DNA of 64,000 nt from Ctenosaura bakeri. Lineage: Eukaryota; Chordata; Lepidosauria; Squamata; Iguanidae. Below the pieces are notes generated by a model. That model did not search any database. It worked only from the letters and a program-made list of their open reading frames with translations, and had not been told where the DNA came from. The position numbers were made by a program, and so were the translations under genes. This document shows, in pieces, positions 22,224 to 34,109 of this stretch (position 1 is the first letter of the stretch; each line of letters begins with the position of its first letter). The stretch is taken from contig CAOLHI010000614.1 in the NCBI GenBank assembly GCA_948474755.1, positions 186,001-250,000 on the forward strand, read 5' to 3'.

Positions 22224-23979
22224 TTCTAGAAAGTTGCTTGGAATGTTGACTAGAAACTTGGGCAACAACCAAAACCATTCTGTCAGATTTTGAAACATCT
22301 ACCATGATTGCCCCAGGAGATATGGCAGGCCCTCCTTTGTGCTTCTAAAAAGCTCCTTGTGAAGGAGGCAGATTGGCATGAAGGCAGCCAATCATGGCTG
22401 AGAGTGGCTGTGAAAGGGGCTGCAAGGGAACAGAATGTATTAAAAGGCAGAGGCTTGCCTCTGTGAGATTCAGTGAGGGTGTCAAGGATACAGGGTATAA
22501 GAGAAAGGGTCTGAAGCAGATAGAATTTTGAACTGACACTGATAGGATAAAGTTGAGAAAGAGTGCTTTGAACTAACAGAGACAGGATTGTGGACTGGAA
22601 CAGGAAGGGAGAATTACTTATGATTTTGAGAAGCTTGAAATACATATATATTAGAGATTGTTGAATTTGTTATTCTTACTGTTATTTTAAACTTGTGTCT
22701 GGCTCTCTGCCAAGCCTGAATTGGAGTCAGGACATGCACACCAAAATTAAAGAACTCACACAGCAACACAGCCACAGGGTCCACACTTTAAGGGTCACCC
22801 TAAGGCCCAGCAACCCAATCGAACAAGGGTATAATTGGGAAAACAAGAGCAGGATGAGTGGCAGGGTTCCTAGGGGTTAGAGTTTTAGGACCAGCCTGTC
22901 TAGAGGAATTTGTCACACCTCTCTTGTGAAATTTGACCAGGGATATCAGATCTGAGGGTGATCTGGCTGCAACATCTGTCACCCCATTGATTGCCAGGGT
23001 TGACTCGGCTGATCTGGCTGGCTAGGCAGGTGTCCCCCTTCCTCCCTCACCACTCCATGTGTGTTCCTCCCGAAGCTGCGCACTTGGTGGAAGAGAATGA
23101 CCAGGGATATCAAATTAAAACTGGGCATTGAGACTTGGGCAACAGCCCAAAATTTTCTGCCACGATTTCCAGATGGGGGGGGGGCTCTGCTCTTTTGCTT
23201 CATTGCAACTTCTGTAAATCTTTGGTTATTCCATTCTTGCATGTATGGATGAATAATTTCAAAAGTTTTCTTCTTTCTATATGGAATTGTGAGAGTTCCT
23301 GAGCTGTTTTCAATGAATTTTTACACTTCAGAACTGTTTTTGTGAAAAAATAAGCAAAAATTTACCTTTTTTCAAAGAGTTGTGGAAAATACATTCCTTT
23401 CTTTGCAAAAATAGTTTTTGCACACATAGGCCACCAATATTTTGTGCAAACTTTGTATTCCTGCCCCCCTCCAGAAAAGAATGCTTAAAGACACTCTTTC
23501 TCATCAAGAATGGGAAAACTGGTGAGTATTCTTTATATCACTACTGCAGCTTAGATGACAAACGTTCTCTCAAATTTGGAGCAATGTCCCAATGCATTTT
23601 GGCTGCAACATATCTTTACACAGATATTCTTCCCCACCCCACCTCTAATATGAAAAGATATAAAATGTAAGACTAGAATGAGTGGGTGGACTAGAATATA
23701 TATATTCATCTGAATATTCAGCATAACTATTGGTCCTTGTAATGAATTCTGTGTGCATTGGTTCTGTGGCCAGCTCTAATTCTGAGGAGGCCCAGGGTCC
23801 TCTGAGTAGTGCCCCCTCTTCCCTTAGTACACATCCTAGCAGGGCTGAGAAGCTATCTCTAGCCGTCCTTTTAATTTTCCACAAGGAACCAGAGTGGTGG
23901 TAAGTCAGGGCATTGTGAGAAATGGTAAGAGTGTCTAACTCCAGCTGCTTTGTACTGTTTGGAACTGCGGGAGGGGGAG
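22224..23979. other. Mostly unrecognised; degenerate A/T-rich repeat near 23.28-23.48 kb
   Basis: No gene. From about 23285 to 23480, words such as GCAAAAATTTACC, GCAAAAATAGTTTTTGC and TTTTGTGCAAAC recur loosely, similar in style to the 2.24-2.64 kb repeat. 22930-23110 carries two similar AxAATGACCAGGGATATCA-like words about 180 bp apart, possibly an internal duplication. Confidence 0.4.
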
Positions 23980-23984
23980 AGATA

Positions 23985-26085
23985 ATCAGGAATTGGGGGG
24001 AAAAGGAGGGGTAATAGCATTGCATGCCAAAAACAAATTTACTTTTATAGAAATCCACACGAATGATCAGACTGGACCAATTGAGAGCATTTGGGTAATG
24101 ATAAATGGAGAAATAAATAAAACAACACTGTGGCAGGAGTTTACTATAGGCTACCAAATCAAGGTGAGATGGTAGATGATGCTTTTTAGAGACAAACCTT
24201 AGAAATTTCCAAGATGCAAGAACTGGTAGTTATGGGGGACTTAATTGTCTTCATATCTGCTATGGGATTAACTCTGCTAAGCAAAGGCTGTCCAACAAAT
24301 TCCTGATATAGTTTGCAGATAATTTCGTCTTTCAAAAGGTGGAGGAAACAATAAGAGGATCAACAATCCTGGATTTAATCCTAACCAACAGGAAAGAGAA
24401 GTTCACTGGAATCAAAGCTGTTGGTACTTTAGAGGGGAGTGATCATGTAATGCTAGAATTCATGATTGTGGGACAATCAAACACAAATCTTGGATTTGAG
24501 GAAAGCTGATTTTGTCAAACTCAGGGAACTACTGGATAAAATCCAACAGCTAGAGATGGTAAAGGAAAAAGACATCCAGCATGAAAAAGGAGTTACTAAA
24601 AACACAATCACAAACAATTCTGTGGAAGAAATAAAATGGAAAATATGTGAAAAAGCTAACGGGGATGCACAATGAATTCAAGGAGGAAGTGAAAATGAAA
24701 AAAAAATGTCAAGAATAGAAGGAAGGACAAATAATTAAAGAAGAATGCAGATGTGTAGCCCAAGCTCGTAGGAACAGTATAAGGAAAACAAAATCTCAAA
24801 ATGAGCTGAGTCTGGCTAGGGAAGCAGGAAACAACAAAAGTGGGGTTTTCAGATATGTTTGAAGCAAAAGAATGACCAAGGAAATGGTGGGACCATGCTC
24901 AATAAGGATGTAAAATGCTAACTGATCACAACGAAAAGGCAAAACTGTTCAATACCAAGTTGCTTCGGTTTTTCCCACTGTATTTCTATACATCAGCAGG
25001 CATCCTGGCAAGGAATCTGGATTACAAATCAAGCTTGATAAGGAGTAAATCAGGAACCACCTAGTTAACCTAAATGAGTTCAAATCTGCAGGCCAAATGG
25101 ACTACATCCAAGAGTATTGAAAGAATTTGCTGACATATTTGCAGAACAACTTGCTATCATTTTTGAGAAATCTTGGGGAATGGGTGAGGTGACAGAGGAT
25201 TGGAGATGGCAAACATTGTCTCTCTCTCTCTTCAAAAACAGCAAAAAGAAGAAGATCCAGGAAGCTACAGAGCAGTCATCCTGAACTTAATGGTAGGAAA
25301 AATATTGGAATGGATTATAGAAGAATCTGTTTGCAAGTATCTTGATGACAATGCAGTGATTAAACAACATGTATGAGAGTTTGCAAATGATGCAAAACTG
25401 GGAGGTGTGGGTAACACATTGGAAGATAGGAAAAGAATTCAGAGGAACCTTGATAAACTTGAAAATTGTGCAGGAATTAAGAAAATGAAATTCAATAGAG
25501 GCAAATTCTACATTTAGGCCACAAAAACCAGATACCTAGGTATAGGATGGGGATACATGGTTCAGCAGTACTATATGCAAAAGGGCCCTTGGGATTATTC
25601 TTGATTATAAATTGAATATGAGCCAGCAGTGTGATACTCTAGGGAAGATGATAAGAGTCATGGAAAACAAAACATATGAGGAAAGGTTGAGGCAGCTGGG
25701 CTTGATGAAGAGATGTTCAGCTTGATGAAGAGAAGACTAAGGGGTGACATGATTGCAGTCTTTAAATACCCTGAGGGCTGTCACAGACAGGGACGTACAA
25801 GTTTGTTTGCTGCTGGCCCAGAGGATAGGACCAGATCTAATGGTTTTAAGTTACAGAAAGCTGGATTTCAACTGGACATTAGAAGGACCTTCTTGACAAC
25901 AAGAGTGGTCTAGCAATGGAGGCAATTGTCTCTAGAGGTGCTGGAGTCTCCTACTCTGGGTGTTTTCCAAAGGAGGCTAGGCAGCCACCTACTGAGGATG
26001 CTTTAGCTGGTCCTGAGCAGGAATTTGGACTTGATGGTCCAGAAGACCATTTCCAACTGTGTGGTTCTATAATTCTTTGAAGCTC
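23985..26085 (+). mobile_element. CR1 LINE, degenerate, internally deleted
   Basis: The copy keeps ORF2 pieces in order. Endonuclease-domain peptides are seen at 24000-24470 (GGVIALHAKNKFTFIEIH, then VVMGDLN-like, then GSDHVMLEF). Reverse transcriptase remnants lie at 25380-25510 (FANDAKLGGVGNTLEDR, where the catalytic FADD reads FAND). The C-terminal region is at 25700-26010 ([16 protein letters not shown]). The reading jumps from about VIKQH to the FADD motif, so roughly 100 codons of reverse transcriptase are deleted. Many frameshifts. Ends with the CR1 3' wording near 26080. Confidence 0.85.
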
Positions 26086-26220
26086 CAAGGTAGGCCTTGG
26101 TCCCTTTGGGGTCCTGACAACTTCCTTGTGATGGAAGATATCAGCTCCAGCACTGACTGAAGCCTTGAGCTACCTGGTTCTTTTTTCTTGTCTCTCATTT
26201 GGCTGCTCTGTGTGCCATTG

Positions 26221-26437
26221 GGCCCTTTCACATTACACAATATAGTGCTATGTTTGACTGTCATGGCAACATCCCATGGAATCCTGGGATGGGAGTTTAA
26301 GGAGGGACATTTAGTGTTCTAGTTATAGAGTTCTTCTGGTGCCTCTGACCAAAATACCCCCTCCCAGTATTCTATGGGTATTTCCATGGCAGTTACAGGA
26401 GAATCACAGTGCTATAATTGTGTGATGTGAAAGGCAC
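26221..26437. mobile_element. Short palindromic MITE (GGCC-end family)
   Basis: The left end GGCCCTTTCACATTACACAA mirrors the right end TGTGTGATGTGAAAGGCAC. The arms contain ATGGAATCCTGGGATGGGAG and its eroded complement. No clear 3-bp duplication. Confidence 0.7.
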
Positions 26438-26751
26438 AATCCCTAACTGACCTGATTTGATGAGGAAAGTTCCAATTAATCCTCTGTCATTCTACTTTTT
26501 CAGCTTCTTTTAAAATATCCTATTTTCTCTCTTCTCCTTCCACATTTCATGTTTTTCTCTGCTCACTTTAATCACTGCAAACTGAGTTCAAACTGTAAAA
26601 ATAATTTTCACTCAGTTAATGGAGCAAGGGGCAAAGGAGAAGAAGGGTCAAATCTTTCCCTTCCCAGTAAGCTCAGGCAAAAGCAAACTGCTGCAATCTC
26701 TTCTAGCTTGTATGTTCTTTCTCATTAATACTTTTGTCATCTTGACCACAC

Positions 26752-26956
26752 CAGTGGTGCAGCTTGGACTGTGTGGAGGGGGGTGGGAGGGAACGAGGCT
26801 ATGTCACAAGGGGTGTGGCCACTGCGTGTGGGGGCGTGGCTGCAGTGCGTGTGGGTATGGCCAGGACACACAGGGGTGTGGCTACAGACTGGGACACCCC
26901 AAAAACATTGCCGCCTGGGGCAAATCACCCCGCCGCCCCATATCCTGATGCAACTG
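26752..26956. mobile_element. hAT MITE with perfect 8-bp target duplication
   Basis: CAGTGGTGCAGCTTGGA at the left and GATGCAACTG at the right are flanked by exact GACCACAC on both sides (26744-26751, 26957-26964). Such 'cagtggcgtagct' elements are a known squamate hAT type. The interior is GTG/GGTGTGGC-rich and non-coding. 205 bp. Confidence 0.9.
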
Positions 26957-26964
26957 GACCACAC

Positions 26965-28257
26965 TCCAATGTTGCTTCAGCACATGTGTTCCAGTTTTCC
27001 TCCCTGAAATTTTGGAGGGTACAGAAAGGGTGCTCCATCCCAAGATGGAAGCAAGTGACTTTAGTTGTGGGTGCAGGCAATGATGGAAGAGTCTGTGTTG
27101 TCAACAAATTGGTGGGAGGTGGGTTGGAAATCCCAGCATGATATGGTCTTATAACTTTATAAGAAGTTGGATCTGCAGAAATCTGCAAAGAAATTTTGCT
27201 ACAGCAAGAGGAAAGCATCACCATCAGATTAAGGTGATGCTGAAGATGCAGGAGCAGTGGCAAATTTTCTTTTCTTTTTTCTTTTTTTTAAAAAAGTGGT
27301 AGCTGCCTTCTTCTGGAACAGGGCAACATTCTCAACTTGCCATCCCTTCCCCTTAAAAGAACCTGGAAAATTTGCTTTCTTGGAGAACAACTCCCAGGCC
27401 TAACCCATCTGCACGGTCAGTGGCCACAGTGTTCTAGGTATTGTCTGGGGGATTCTGGGAGTTGTCATCTAAGAAAGTAACTTCTGCAAGCTTTGATCCT
27501 TGTGGAAGTTTCCCAGAGCAGATCTGCATGTTCCTGACATTCTGTGGGTGCTACCCACAAACACATAATTAAAAATGAATTGCTACACTGCAGAACCAGA
27601 CTTCAGCGTTTGCCCTTTCCAAAGGTGAGCTGTTAAAAACCTCCTGTCATTCCTCACAGAAACAGAAAATAGAGGCTTTGGCTTTTAATCATTTCTCTTC
27701 CCACCACTTCCCCCCCCACTCTCTTAAAAACAAAATTGCTTTAGTTTTTAGCCTTCTTGTTATTTTCATGCGCTCATTAGAGAACAGCCATTAGAGTGTG
27801 AGAACAGAATGTTTCCTGAGCCGTTGGGAAATGAAGGCCAACTATTGGACAGGTTTCAAGCTCTGAAACAATACCCCCATCCGATCTGAGAGCTGTGTAT
27901 GTGAGGTTTGGAAAAAAAGGTGGGGGGAAGAGTGGAGGTCAGAAAAAACGTTGCCTTGGAAGATTCCAGACCTGAGGCCAAACTCCACAGTACTTGGCAG
28001 AACTCCTGTTGATCTCATGCCATCTCCCTCAGTAACCTGGGAAAGCAGAGAGACCTTTGGTGTTGCATGTGATGCTTCATGTAAGCAGAAGGTCTGAAGA
28101 AACATAACTACCTCCTTCACTTCCCCATGGCAAGGGGGCATGGGTCCCTACAGTATATTTTCATGGTTCTCTCTCCCTGCAAATCCTAGGAAGTTTAGAG
28201 CAGCTTTCCAAGGAGGGGTTGCCCTTCAGAAGCTTATTTAACAACTCCCAGCAGTCC
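26965..28257. other. Unrecognised except one MITE fragment
   Basis: No gene. About 27372-27484 (GAACAACTCCCAGGCC, then GGGAGTTGTCATCTAAGAAA, then GTAAC) is a diverged palindromic copy of the GTTACTTTTTTGG-end family also seen at 5.5 and 28.8 kb. Confidence 0.45.
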
Positions 28258-28475
28258 TAGGATCCTAGAATCATAAAGCTAGAAAGAAACATAAGGGCCA
28301 CCCAGTCTTACCCCCTTCAGTGTAGGAATACACAACTAAAGCACTCTTAAGTGGTGGCCATCCAACCTCTGTTTGAAGACCTCTATAGAAGGAGAGTCAT
28401 CATTCTCTGATACATTTTAATTCATTGTCAAACAGTTTGTACAGACAAGAAATTCTTTCCAATGTTTAATGATGG
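28258..28475 (-). mobile_element. CR1 LINE 3' terminal fragment, reverse
   Basis: CCTAGAATCATAAAGCTAGA, then GGGCCACCCAGTCTTACCCC, then GGTGGCCATCCAACCTCTGT is the reverse complement of a CR1 end, diverged relative to the 35.7-kb copy. Confidence 0.8.
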
Positions 28476-28479
28476 AAGG

Positions 28480-29830
28480 ATGAGACTTGCAGGCCTACAA
28501 CCACTTAGAGGGCCACAAGTTCCCAGCTCTCACTTAATGCAAAGTGATCTTCCAAATATTGACCATTTCCTGGTCCAGGCATGTGGCAAAACAAGATCTT
28601 GGCAGGCCATGATTCATGGCTGGTCAGATGGATTTAGCTTGATCCCAGATTGTGCTAACTTGTCTTATACTTAAGTTTCCTTAAGAAGAACGAGAACTGG
28701 AGACTTCAACTGTCTTAGTATTACAGTTAATGTATTGCAGAGCTTGGAAACGTGTTTTGGTCTAGAATTTGTGGAATCCTTTGGCCATACTGGCTGGGGG
28801 GTTCAGAGAATTATAGTCAAAAAAGTAACTTTTCTACATTTTGCTTTATAGAATGTTTTAAAACATAGCACCATAACTAGCCATGATGCATTATAAGAGA
28901 ACATGCAGAAAAATCCATCCCTCAGCCCAAATCTGAATTTGAATAAAGGGGAAGACAACAAAGAGAAAAAAAAATGTATATGTCATGCTAGAGTGGAGAG
29001 CAAATTGTTCTCTGAAATTTTTCCCCCAAAATTTCTCAAATTTGCATTTTTCAGGATATTGCAATGTGGTTGGCAACTCAAAGATTTAGCATACATGCTT
29101 TCCCCCTGTATCTGAGAGGTAAGGGACTGGAGCACTGTCAGAAAATGGAATTAATTGAAGAGCAGAACCCATGTAGTGTACTGTAGAAAGCATAAAGCTA
29201 TTATGGAGGCTCACTTGGGACTGACCATGCACACACTACTTGCAAACTCTCTCAACTAATTTGACACCCTTTTTCTCCCTCTCAGCTTGCTTTCTAAGCA
29301 GTGCATGTATGTGAGTGGTTCCAAGTGAGCTTCCATAGGCAAGAAGAACTGATGAAGGAATGGAACTCCCATCAAATTAATGGAACTTGTCCTTAATTTG
29401 GAAGTATCAAAAGAGTGAGTCATCAGATAACAGGTTGTCAAAAGGTAGGGGCTTCCTATAGTTAAGAAAAAAACAATATAAAACGCATCTGTTAGGATAT
29501 CAGTATGCATATCATGTTATATTGGATAAAAAACACTCCCAAAGGTGCATATGCACAGAAAAGCGTGTATCAAAGCCTATATATAAGAATAATTTTGCTT
29601 GCATGTCATATTCAGAAATGGATGTGGAAAGGGTCTGAAAGAATCTTGCAGTCAAGGAACTGTAAAACTGAAACTGGAACCATTCCCAATCCCTGATGCC
29701 GCGTAGACATTATAAGGTTGCAGATGGAGGCAATCAGATTGTTAGCTGAAAGCTACATAATGTCTGCCCTTCAAATTCGAAATCAGTTTTGTTACGGATA
29801 AAGTGGCAATGTGGTTCCATGTACTTGGAA
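28480..29830. other. Mostly unrecognised; two MITE fragments
   Basis: 28485-28525 is a hAT MITE right-arm fragment (CCACTTAGAGGGCCACAAGT). 28745-28840 is a GTTACTTTTTTGG-family fragment (ending TATAGTCAAAAAAGTAACTT). No gene in the rest. Confidence 0.45.
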
Positions 29831-29834
29831 AATC

Positions 29835-29960
29835 AACTGTCCATCAGTGTCCTCTGTTGTTTCTGATTCGTGGTGATCCTAAGGTGAACCTTTCACAGGG
29901 TTTTCTGGACCTGAAATGCACCCAAGATCATCCACTCTTCCTCATCATTAATCTCAAAGC
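29835..29960 (-). mobile_element. Sauria-type SINE fragment, reverse
   Basis: CTGATTCGTGGTGATCCTAA, then GTGAACCTTTCACAGGGTTT, then CCCAAGATCATCC. Tail and middle of the SINE only. Confidence 0.6.
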
Positions 29961-29994
29961 CATTCAAAATTCTTTGCGGCTTGTTGCTTAAGAT

Positions 29995-30170
29995 TGAATA
30001 ATGGTTACAGCATTTGACTGGGACTTGGAAAATTCAGGTTCAAGTCACTACTGAGCCATGATTGGGCCTGATCCACCTTACTGTAGGGATAAAAGAGTGG
30101 TAGACAAGAGCCATGTACTCTGCCTTCAGTTCATTGCTGGAAAGTGGGGTATAAATGCAACTTATAAGTT
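29995..30170 (+). mobile_element. tRNA-derived SINE, forward, diverged
   Basis: GAATAATGGTTACAGCATTT (A-box side), TTCAGGTTCAAGTCACTACT (B-box GGTTCAAGT), then a body ending GAAAGTGGGGTATAAATGCA. Confidence 0.6.
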
Positions 30171-30824
30171 CATGAACATCTAACTTTATTGCAGACTCAA
30201 AAACATCTAGAACTTGAAGCTGAACTTTCTTTGTTGATCTAATCTCTTGTGGTACAATGGTTCTTCCCTCCTATGTGTCTCTTCCTTTCAGAAAGAATGA
30301 TAAGTATATTTTTCCTGAGTTCTCTTCAGCAAGAGTGTTTTGCTTGAAAATAATGGCAGCGCAATGACGGTAGTGACAAATGGGAATTAAATTGCTTGGG
30401 CATCTCTCCAACACAGGGACGTCACGTCTCTTAGAAAGCCAGCCCTGGAAAGTGTTAATTGTTAAGGAATCTGTCGTTAACTTCCTTTGCTTTCTGAATA
30501 GCAATAGGTGGAAGGGTCATCTTTGTTGGGATGTACAAAGTTTCCAAGTAAATGTTTCCATTTCCACATATTACTAAAGCACACTCGTGTGCATTGTACT
30601 CACTGCAAGGGAGTGGCAACTAGTGACCTGAAGAGGCCTTTTCGCATTATAGAACTATGATTCCACTTTAACTGGTATGGCAACATCCTATAAAATCCTG
30701 GAATTTGCAGTTTAAGGAAGGGCATTTTGGAAGCCTCAGCCTGGGAATTCCTCTTGTGCCTCTGACCAAACTGCCATCCCAGGGTTCCATAGCCATAACA
30801 GGTGAAGTGGAATAATAATGCCAT

Positions 30825-31027
30825 GTTGTTGTTGTGTGTCTTCAAGTCACTTCTGACTTACAGTGATCCGGAGGTTTTCTTGGCAGAATTTTTGCATTCC
30901 TGTGAGGTTGAGAGAGTGAGACTTATACAAGCTTACCCAGTAAGTTTCCATGGCTGAGTGAGGATTTGAACCGTGGTCTTCCATTGTCCTAGTCCAACAC
31001 TCAAACCAATGAACCATGCTGGTTCCA
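30825..31027 (-). mobile_element. Sauria-type SINE, near full length, reverse
   Basis: The plus strand begins GTTGTTGTTGTGTGTCTTCA (tail) and ends AACCAATGAACCATGCTGGT (tRNA head). In SINE orientation the B-box region reads GGTTCAAATCC. The tail wording CACTTCTGACTTACAGTGAT is the Bov-B LINE-like 3' end. Confidence 0.8.
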
Positions 31028-31382
31028 TATCCTCCAACATTTCTCAGGTGAGAACTGGGAGTTGGGATACATGGCCGAGCAACACCCGAGATGGCTGAAA
31101 AAGAAAAAGAAAAAGAAAGGAAGAACACACAAGCTAGGAGAGGCTGCAGCAGTTTGGTTTTGCCTGAGCCTCCTAGGAAGGACAAGATTCTACTCCATCT
31201 CTCCTCTCCCCCATACTGAGTTAATTGAAAGCGAGCTATGTTTGCGTTTTGAACTCAGCTTGCACCAAGTGAAATAAACTGAGGATAAAGAGAGAAAGTG
31301 GAAAGAGAACATTTTAAAAGCAGTTAAAAAGTGGGATGACAGAAGATGGGCTATCTTTTTGAAATCGGACAGTTGGAGGGTA
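31028..31382. mobile_element. DNA element with TACCCTCCAAC inverted ends
   Basis: Left end TATCCTCCAACATTTCTCAG; reverse-complemented right end TACCCTCCAACTGTCCGATT. The interior has an (AAAAAG)n run and GAAGAACACACAAGCTAGGA. A partial relative is at 52.8 kb. Probably a non-autonomous hAT-type element; the target duplication was not resolved. Confidence 0.6.
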
Positions 31383-32224
31383 CATAGTGCTATAAATGCA
31401 TGATGTGAAAGGGCCTCTAATCAAGTGTTTAATATGTAGTAGAAATCTGTACACAAACTCTGCCATTTTGATAGTTGATGGGGAAAGATCTGCCCATGAA
31501 AGAAAGAGCTGTTTGAGCTGGGGAGAGTTACATGTGGTCATTTCAGAACTGAACATAGAGAAGTCTTTCTTGTGAACAGCTGAGCACAGGCTCCGATAGC
31601 CTGCACACATGTTCAGTGTACCTAAACACATGTATCTGGATGCAATCAACTTGATTCCCCCCAGTCATGTACATAATGTGCTAGGGAGGTAAGCACTACT
31701 TAACACGGTGAGATTTATCTTGGAGCAAACATGCATAGCATTCCACTACACCTCTGCCATGCAATGAGTTCAGGTCCATGAAGCCTGAAAACTAGAGATG
31801 GGATGAATCCAGAATTTTCTGAATCCAGATCCAAATTCCTGGAAGGTTCTGCAAATCCACGAATCTCATGGATCTCGAATCTTTCAAATCCTTTTTTACA
31901 AAAGGGTTTAAAAAGCAAGGGAAACAAACCACTTCTACTGAAAAGTGTTTTGAAGCAGAATTTGACATCTTTGTTTAATGAAAAAAAAATTAAATAACAG
32001 TTTTCACTTTCAGGAAAACATACACATATACTTCTTCTTAAGAATTACATGTAATTTGGAAGTAGCTCCAGATGTTGGAGTTGATTCCTAGGTTGACCAT
32101 TACAAAACAAAACAAAACAAAAGGGCAAGGATAATCTTGTGAAAGACACACTCTCTCAGCCTTAGCAAAAGCCTAGGCAAAGGCAAACTTGCATCTGAAG
32201 AAATCTGGCCAGGACAATTGTCAT

Positions 32225-32638
32225 GACCCTTTCCACACCTTACCTTCTGGTGCTGGGGTGCGGGGATCATGTGAGCAGCCCCTGGCGAGAGGTTCTCGCG
32301 TCCGGGGTCCTTCAGCTCTGCGTGAGCTACCTGCTCGCACGAGAGCCCCGCCTCTTCCACAGCACAGCCTGGGAGTTTCCCAGGCTGCACTGGGGCAGGA
32401 AGTGCGACTGCCGCGGCTCCAGAGGCTCCACACGCCAGGTAAGTGCGCGCGGGGACCGGAAGCAAAGCATAATTGCGCACCATTTTTGGCTTCCAGCTGA
32501 AAATGAAAAGGTGCATGATTGGTGCCTGCCGGCCCCCGGAGCATTGCACAATTGTGAGTGTATTGTGCAGATCGCTCCTCACAATCATGTGATGCTCCAG
32601 GCATCCTTTCACAAGGAAAATGTCATGTGAAAAAGGCC
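32225..32638 (+). mobile_element. CpG-rich Harbinger-like element, copy 2
   Basis: Ends GACCCTTTCCACA and TGTGAAAAAGGCC are CpG-decayed forms of the 13-bp terminal repeat. Flanking 3-mers CAT and TAT. CCAG|GTAAGTGCGCG places a consensus splice donor GT at 32439-32440, after a GC-rich arm. 414 bp, inside the hAT element above. Confidence 0.75.
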
Positions 32639-32682
32639 TATAGTTTTGCCTTAGGATCTTGCCAGATTGAGAATGACGTGAA

Positions 32683-32945
32683 GGCCCTTTCTACACAAGC
32701 AGGGAAATGTGGATTATTAATCTCACATTTTCCTGCCTGTGTAAACGGGGCTACATACTACAATAGAGAGATAATCCAGGTCAAAACTGGATTTTCTTTG
32801 CATAGCTCCTTATGGCATCCTGGGGTTTGTAGTTTGATGATACACTAGCACACTTTGTCAGAGAAGGCGGTGACACCTTGTCCAACTACAAACCCCAGAA
32901 TTGTGTATGAAAGAGCTTTGCAAGGGAACCACGCAAAGGAATCTT
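32683..32945. mobile_element. Palindromic MITE, right arm truncated
   Basis: Starts GGCCCTTTCTACACAAGCAG. The centre is a mirrored pair, CCTGGGGTTTGTAGTTTGAT and CAACTACAAACCCCAGAATT. The expected mirrored right terminus is absent after about 32945. Confidence 0.6.
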
Positions 32946-32979
32946 CTTCAGCTGTCCTTGAAATCTCAAGAACACTGTA

Positions 32980-33172
32980 CTTTCCAGTCAAGTCTCAAGT
33001 CCTGCAACAAGGAAGGCACTTTAAAAACACAAAAACACCAGCCTCTAGCTCATTCTCAGTTCCCTACCCTGATGTCCAGTCTCAAGTCCTAAAACAAGGA
33101 AGGCACTTAAGAAAAACAAACACCAGCCTCTAGTCCAGTCTCAATCCCTACCCTCCAGTCTCAAGTCAAAAG
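32980..33172. repeat. Tandem repeat, unit about 75-90 bp
   Basis: The word CAGTCTCAAGTCCT or a close variant begins each unit (about 32982, 33078 and, partial, 33157). Each is followed by AACAAGGAAGGCACTT and CACCAGCCTCTAG. About two and a half units. Confidence 0.8.
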
Positions 33173-33235
33173 AATAGGAAGAAGAGAATAGTTACCTTGC
33201 AGAGGGAGGCAGCCACAGGGGCAGGCAGCAGGAGT

Positions 33236-33435
33236 GAGCTTGATCCAGGGCTCTCGCACTGGCTCAGGCCTCCTGGCATGCAGGAAAGCGGCTCTTGCTG
33301 GCCCTGCGTGCCTGTGCGTGCCTGTGCGTGCCTGATCTGGGGTTCTCGCACCGGCTCAGGCCTCCAGGTGTGCAGGAAAGTGGCTCTCACCAGCCCTGCA
33401 TGCCCACATGGGCCTGATCCAGAGCGCTGAGGCCC
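33236..33435. repeat. GC-rich tandem repeat, unit about 80-93 bp
   Basis: Units start at GATCCAGGGCTCTCGCAC (33242), GATCTGGGGTTCTCGCAC (33335) and, partial, GATCCAGAGCGCTGAG (33416). The first unit is lengthened by extra TGCGTGCC steps. Confidence 0.8.
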
Positions 33436-33559
33436 CAGAGCATGCAGGGATTCGAAAGATTCAATTCGCCTGTTTTGGCCCAGGGGTTTGGATTCATGAA
33501 TCTCAAACCTTTTCGAGGATTCGCGGATTTGGTTGGCCCATCCCTACTGGAAACTGGAA

Positions 33560-34109
33560 ATGTGGGGTGAACCAAGGAAAAGAAGGGAAGAAAGAAGTGG
33601 GAGAAAGGGCTTCAGTTTCCGTGCTACTGAGGGCAAAGCAGGGAGAATTCCTTTGGCTCTGAAATTTCTCATTGGGCTGATCTGATCTGATGACTATCCC
33701 TCCTGTTTCTCAGAACTGAGACCCGAGATGGCTTAAAACAGAATTAAACAACAAAATACAAAATCCACAGTCCACAAAATGGTGATACCTCAAAAGGTTG
33801 GATTATGTATTTTCTGCATTTTTGTTGGCTAAGAATTTTGGATTTTGTTGTATTTTGCTGCTTGGCTATCGTGACTACAATTGAATATTTGAAGATACTG
33901 AATTTTGCCACAACAGGGAAACTTTAAGAAGAGGGAGCTAAAAGACTGGGCTTAACTCTTTGAGGTTCCTACCATTAACAAAGGTAAAACTCTTTCATTT
34001 GGACTACAATTGGCAAGTTTTACCAGTACAGCATCTAACAGTTTTTTCAGATGTAACAGTATAGGGACTCCTTGAGAAATTCCTTATTCTCTGTTTAAGA
34101 AAAGGGCAG
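33560..34109. other. Unclassified repeat-derived sequence
   Basis: About 33770-33890 (GGATTATGTATTTTCTGCAT, TTGTTGGCTAAGAATTTTGG) is related to 40.65-40.77 kb, so it is an interspersed repeat of unknown class. Nothing else assigned. Confidence 0.45.

Larger units (their letters stand above)
30637..31410. mobile_element. Short palindromic MITE split by two later insertions
   Basis: The left arm starts GGCCTTTTCGCATTATAGAA (30637) and runs to about 30824. The right terminal arm, AGTGCTATAAATGCATGATG then TGAAAGGGCC, resumes at about 31386. Between them lie a Sauria SINE (30825-31027) and a TACCCTCCAAC-end element (31028-31382). Joined, the arms match the 26.2-kb copy. Confidence 0.65.
31793..33546. 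mobile_element. Large hAT element with nested MITEs and tandem repeats
   Basis: The left end TAGAGATGGGATGAATCC and the reverse-complemented right end TAGGGATGGGCCAACC are variants of one terminal repeat. Flanks CTGAAAAC (31785-31792) and CTGGAAAC (33547-33554) match at 7 of 8. Subterminal 'gaatcc/ggattcg' words repeat at both ends. Inside lie a CpG-rich Harbinger-like element, a truncated MITE and two tandem arrays. No transposase frame found. Confidence 0.8.
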
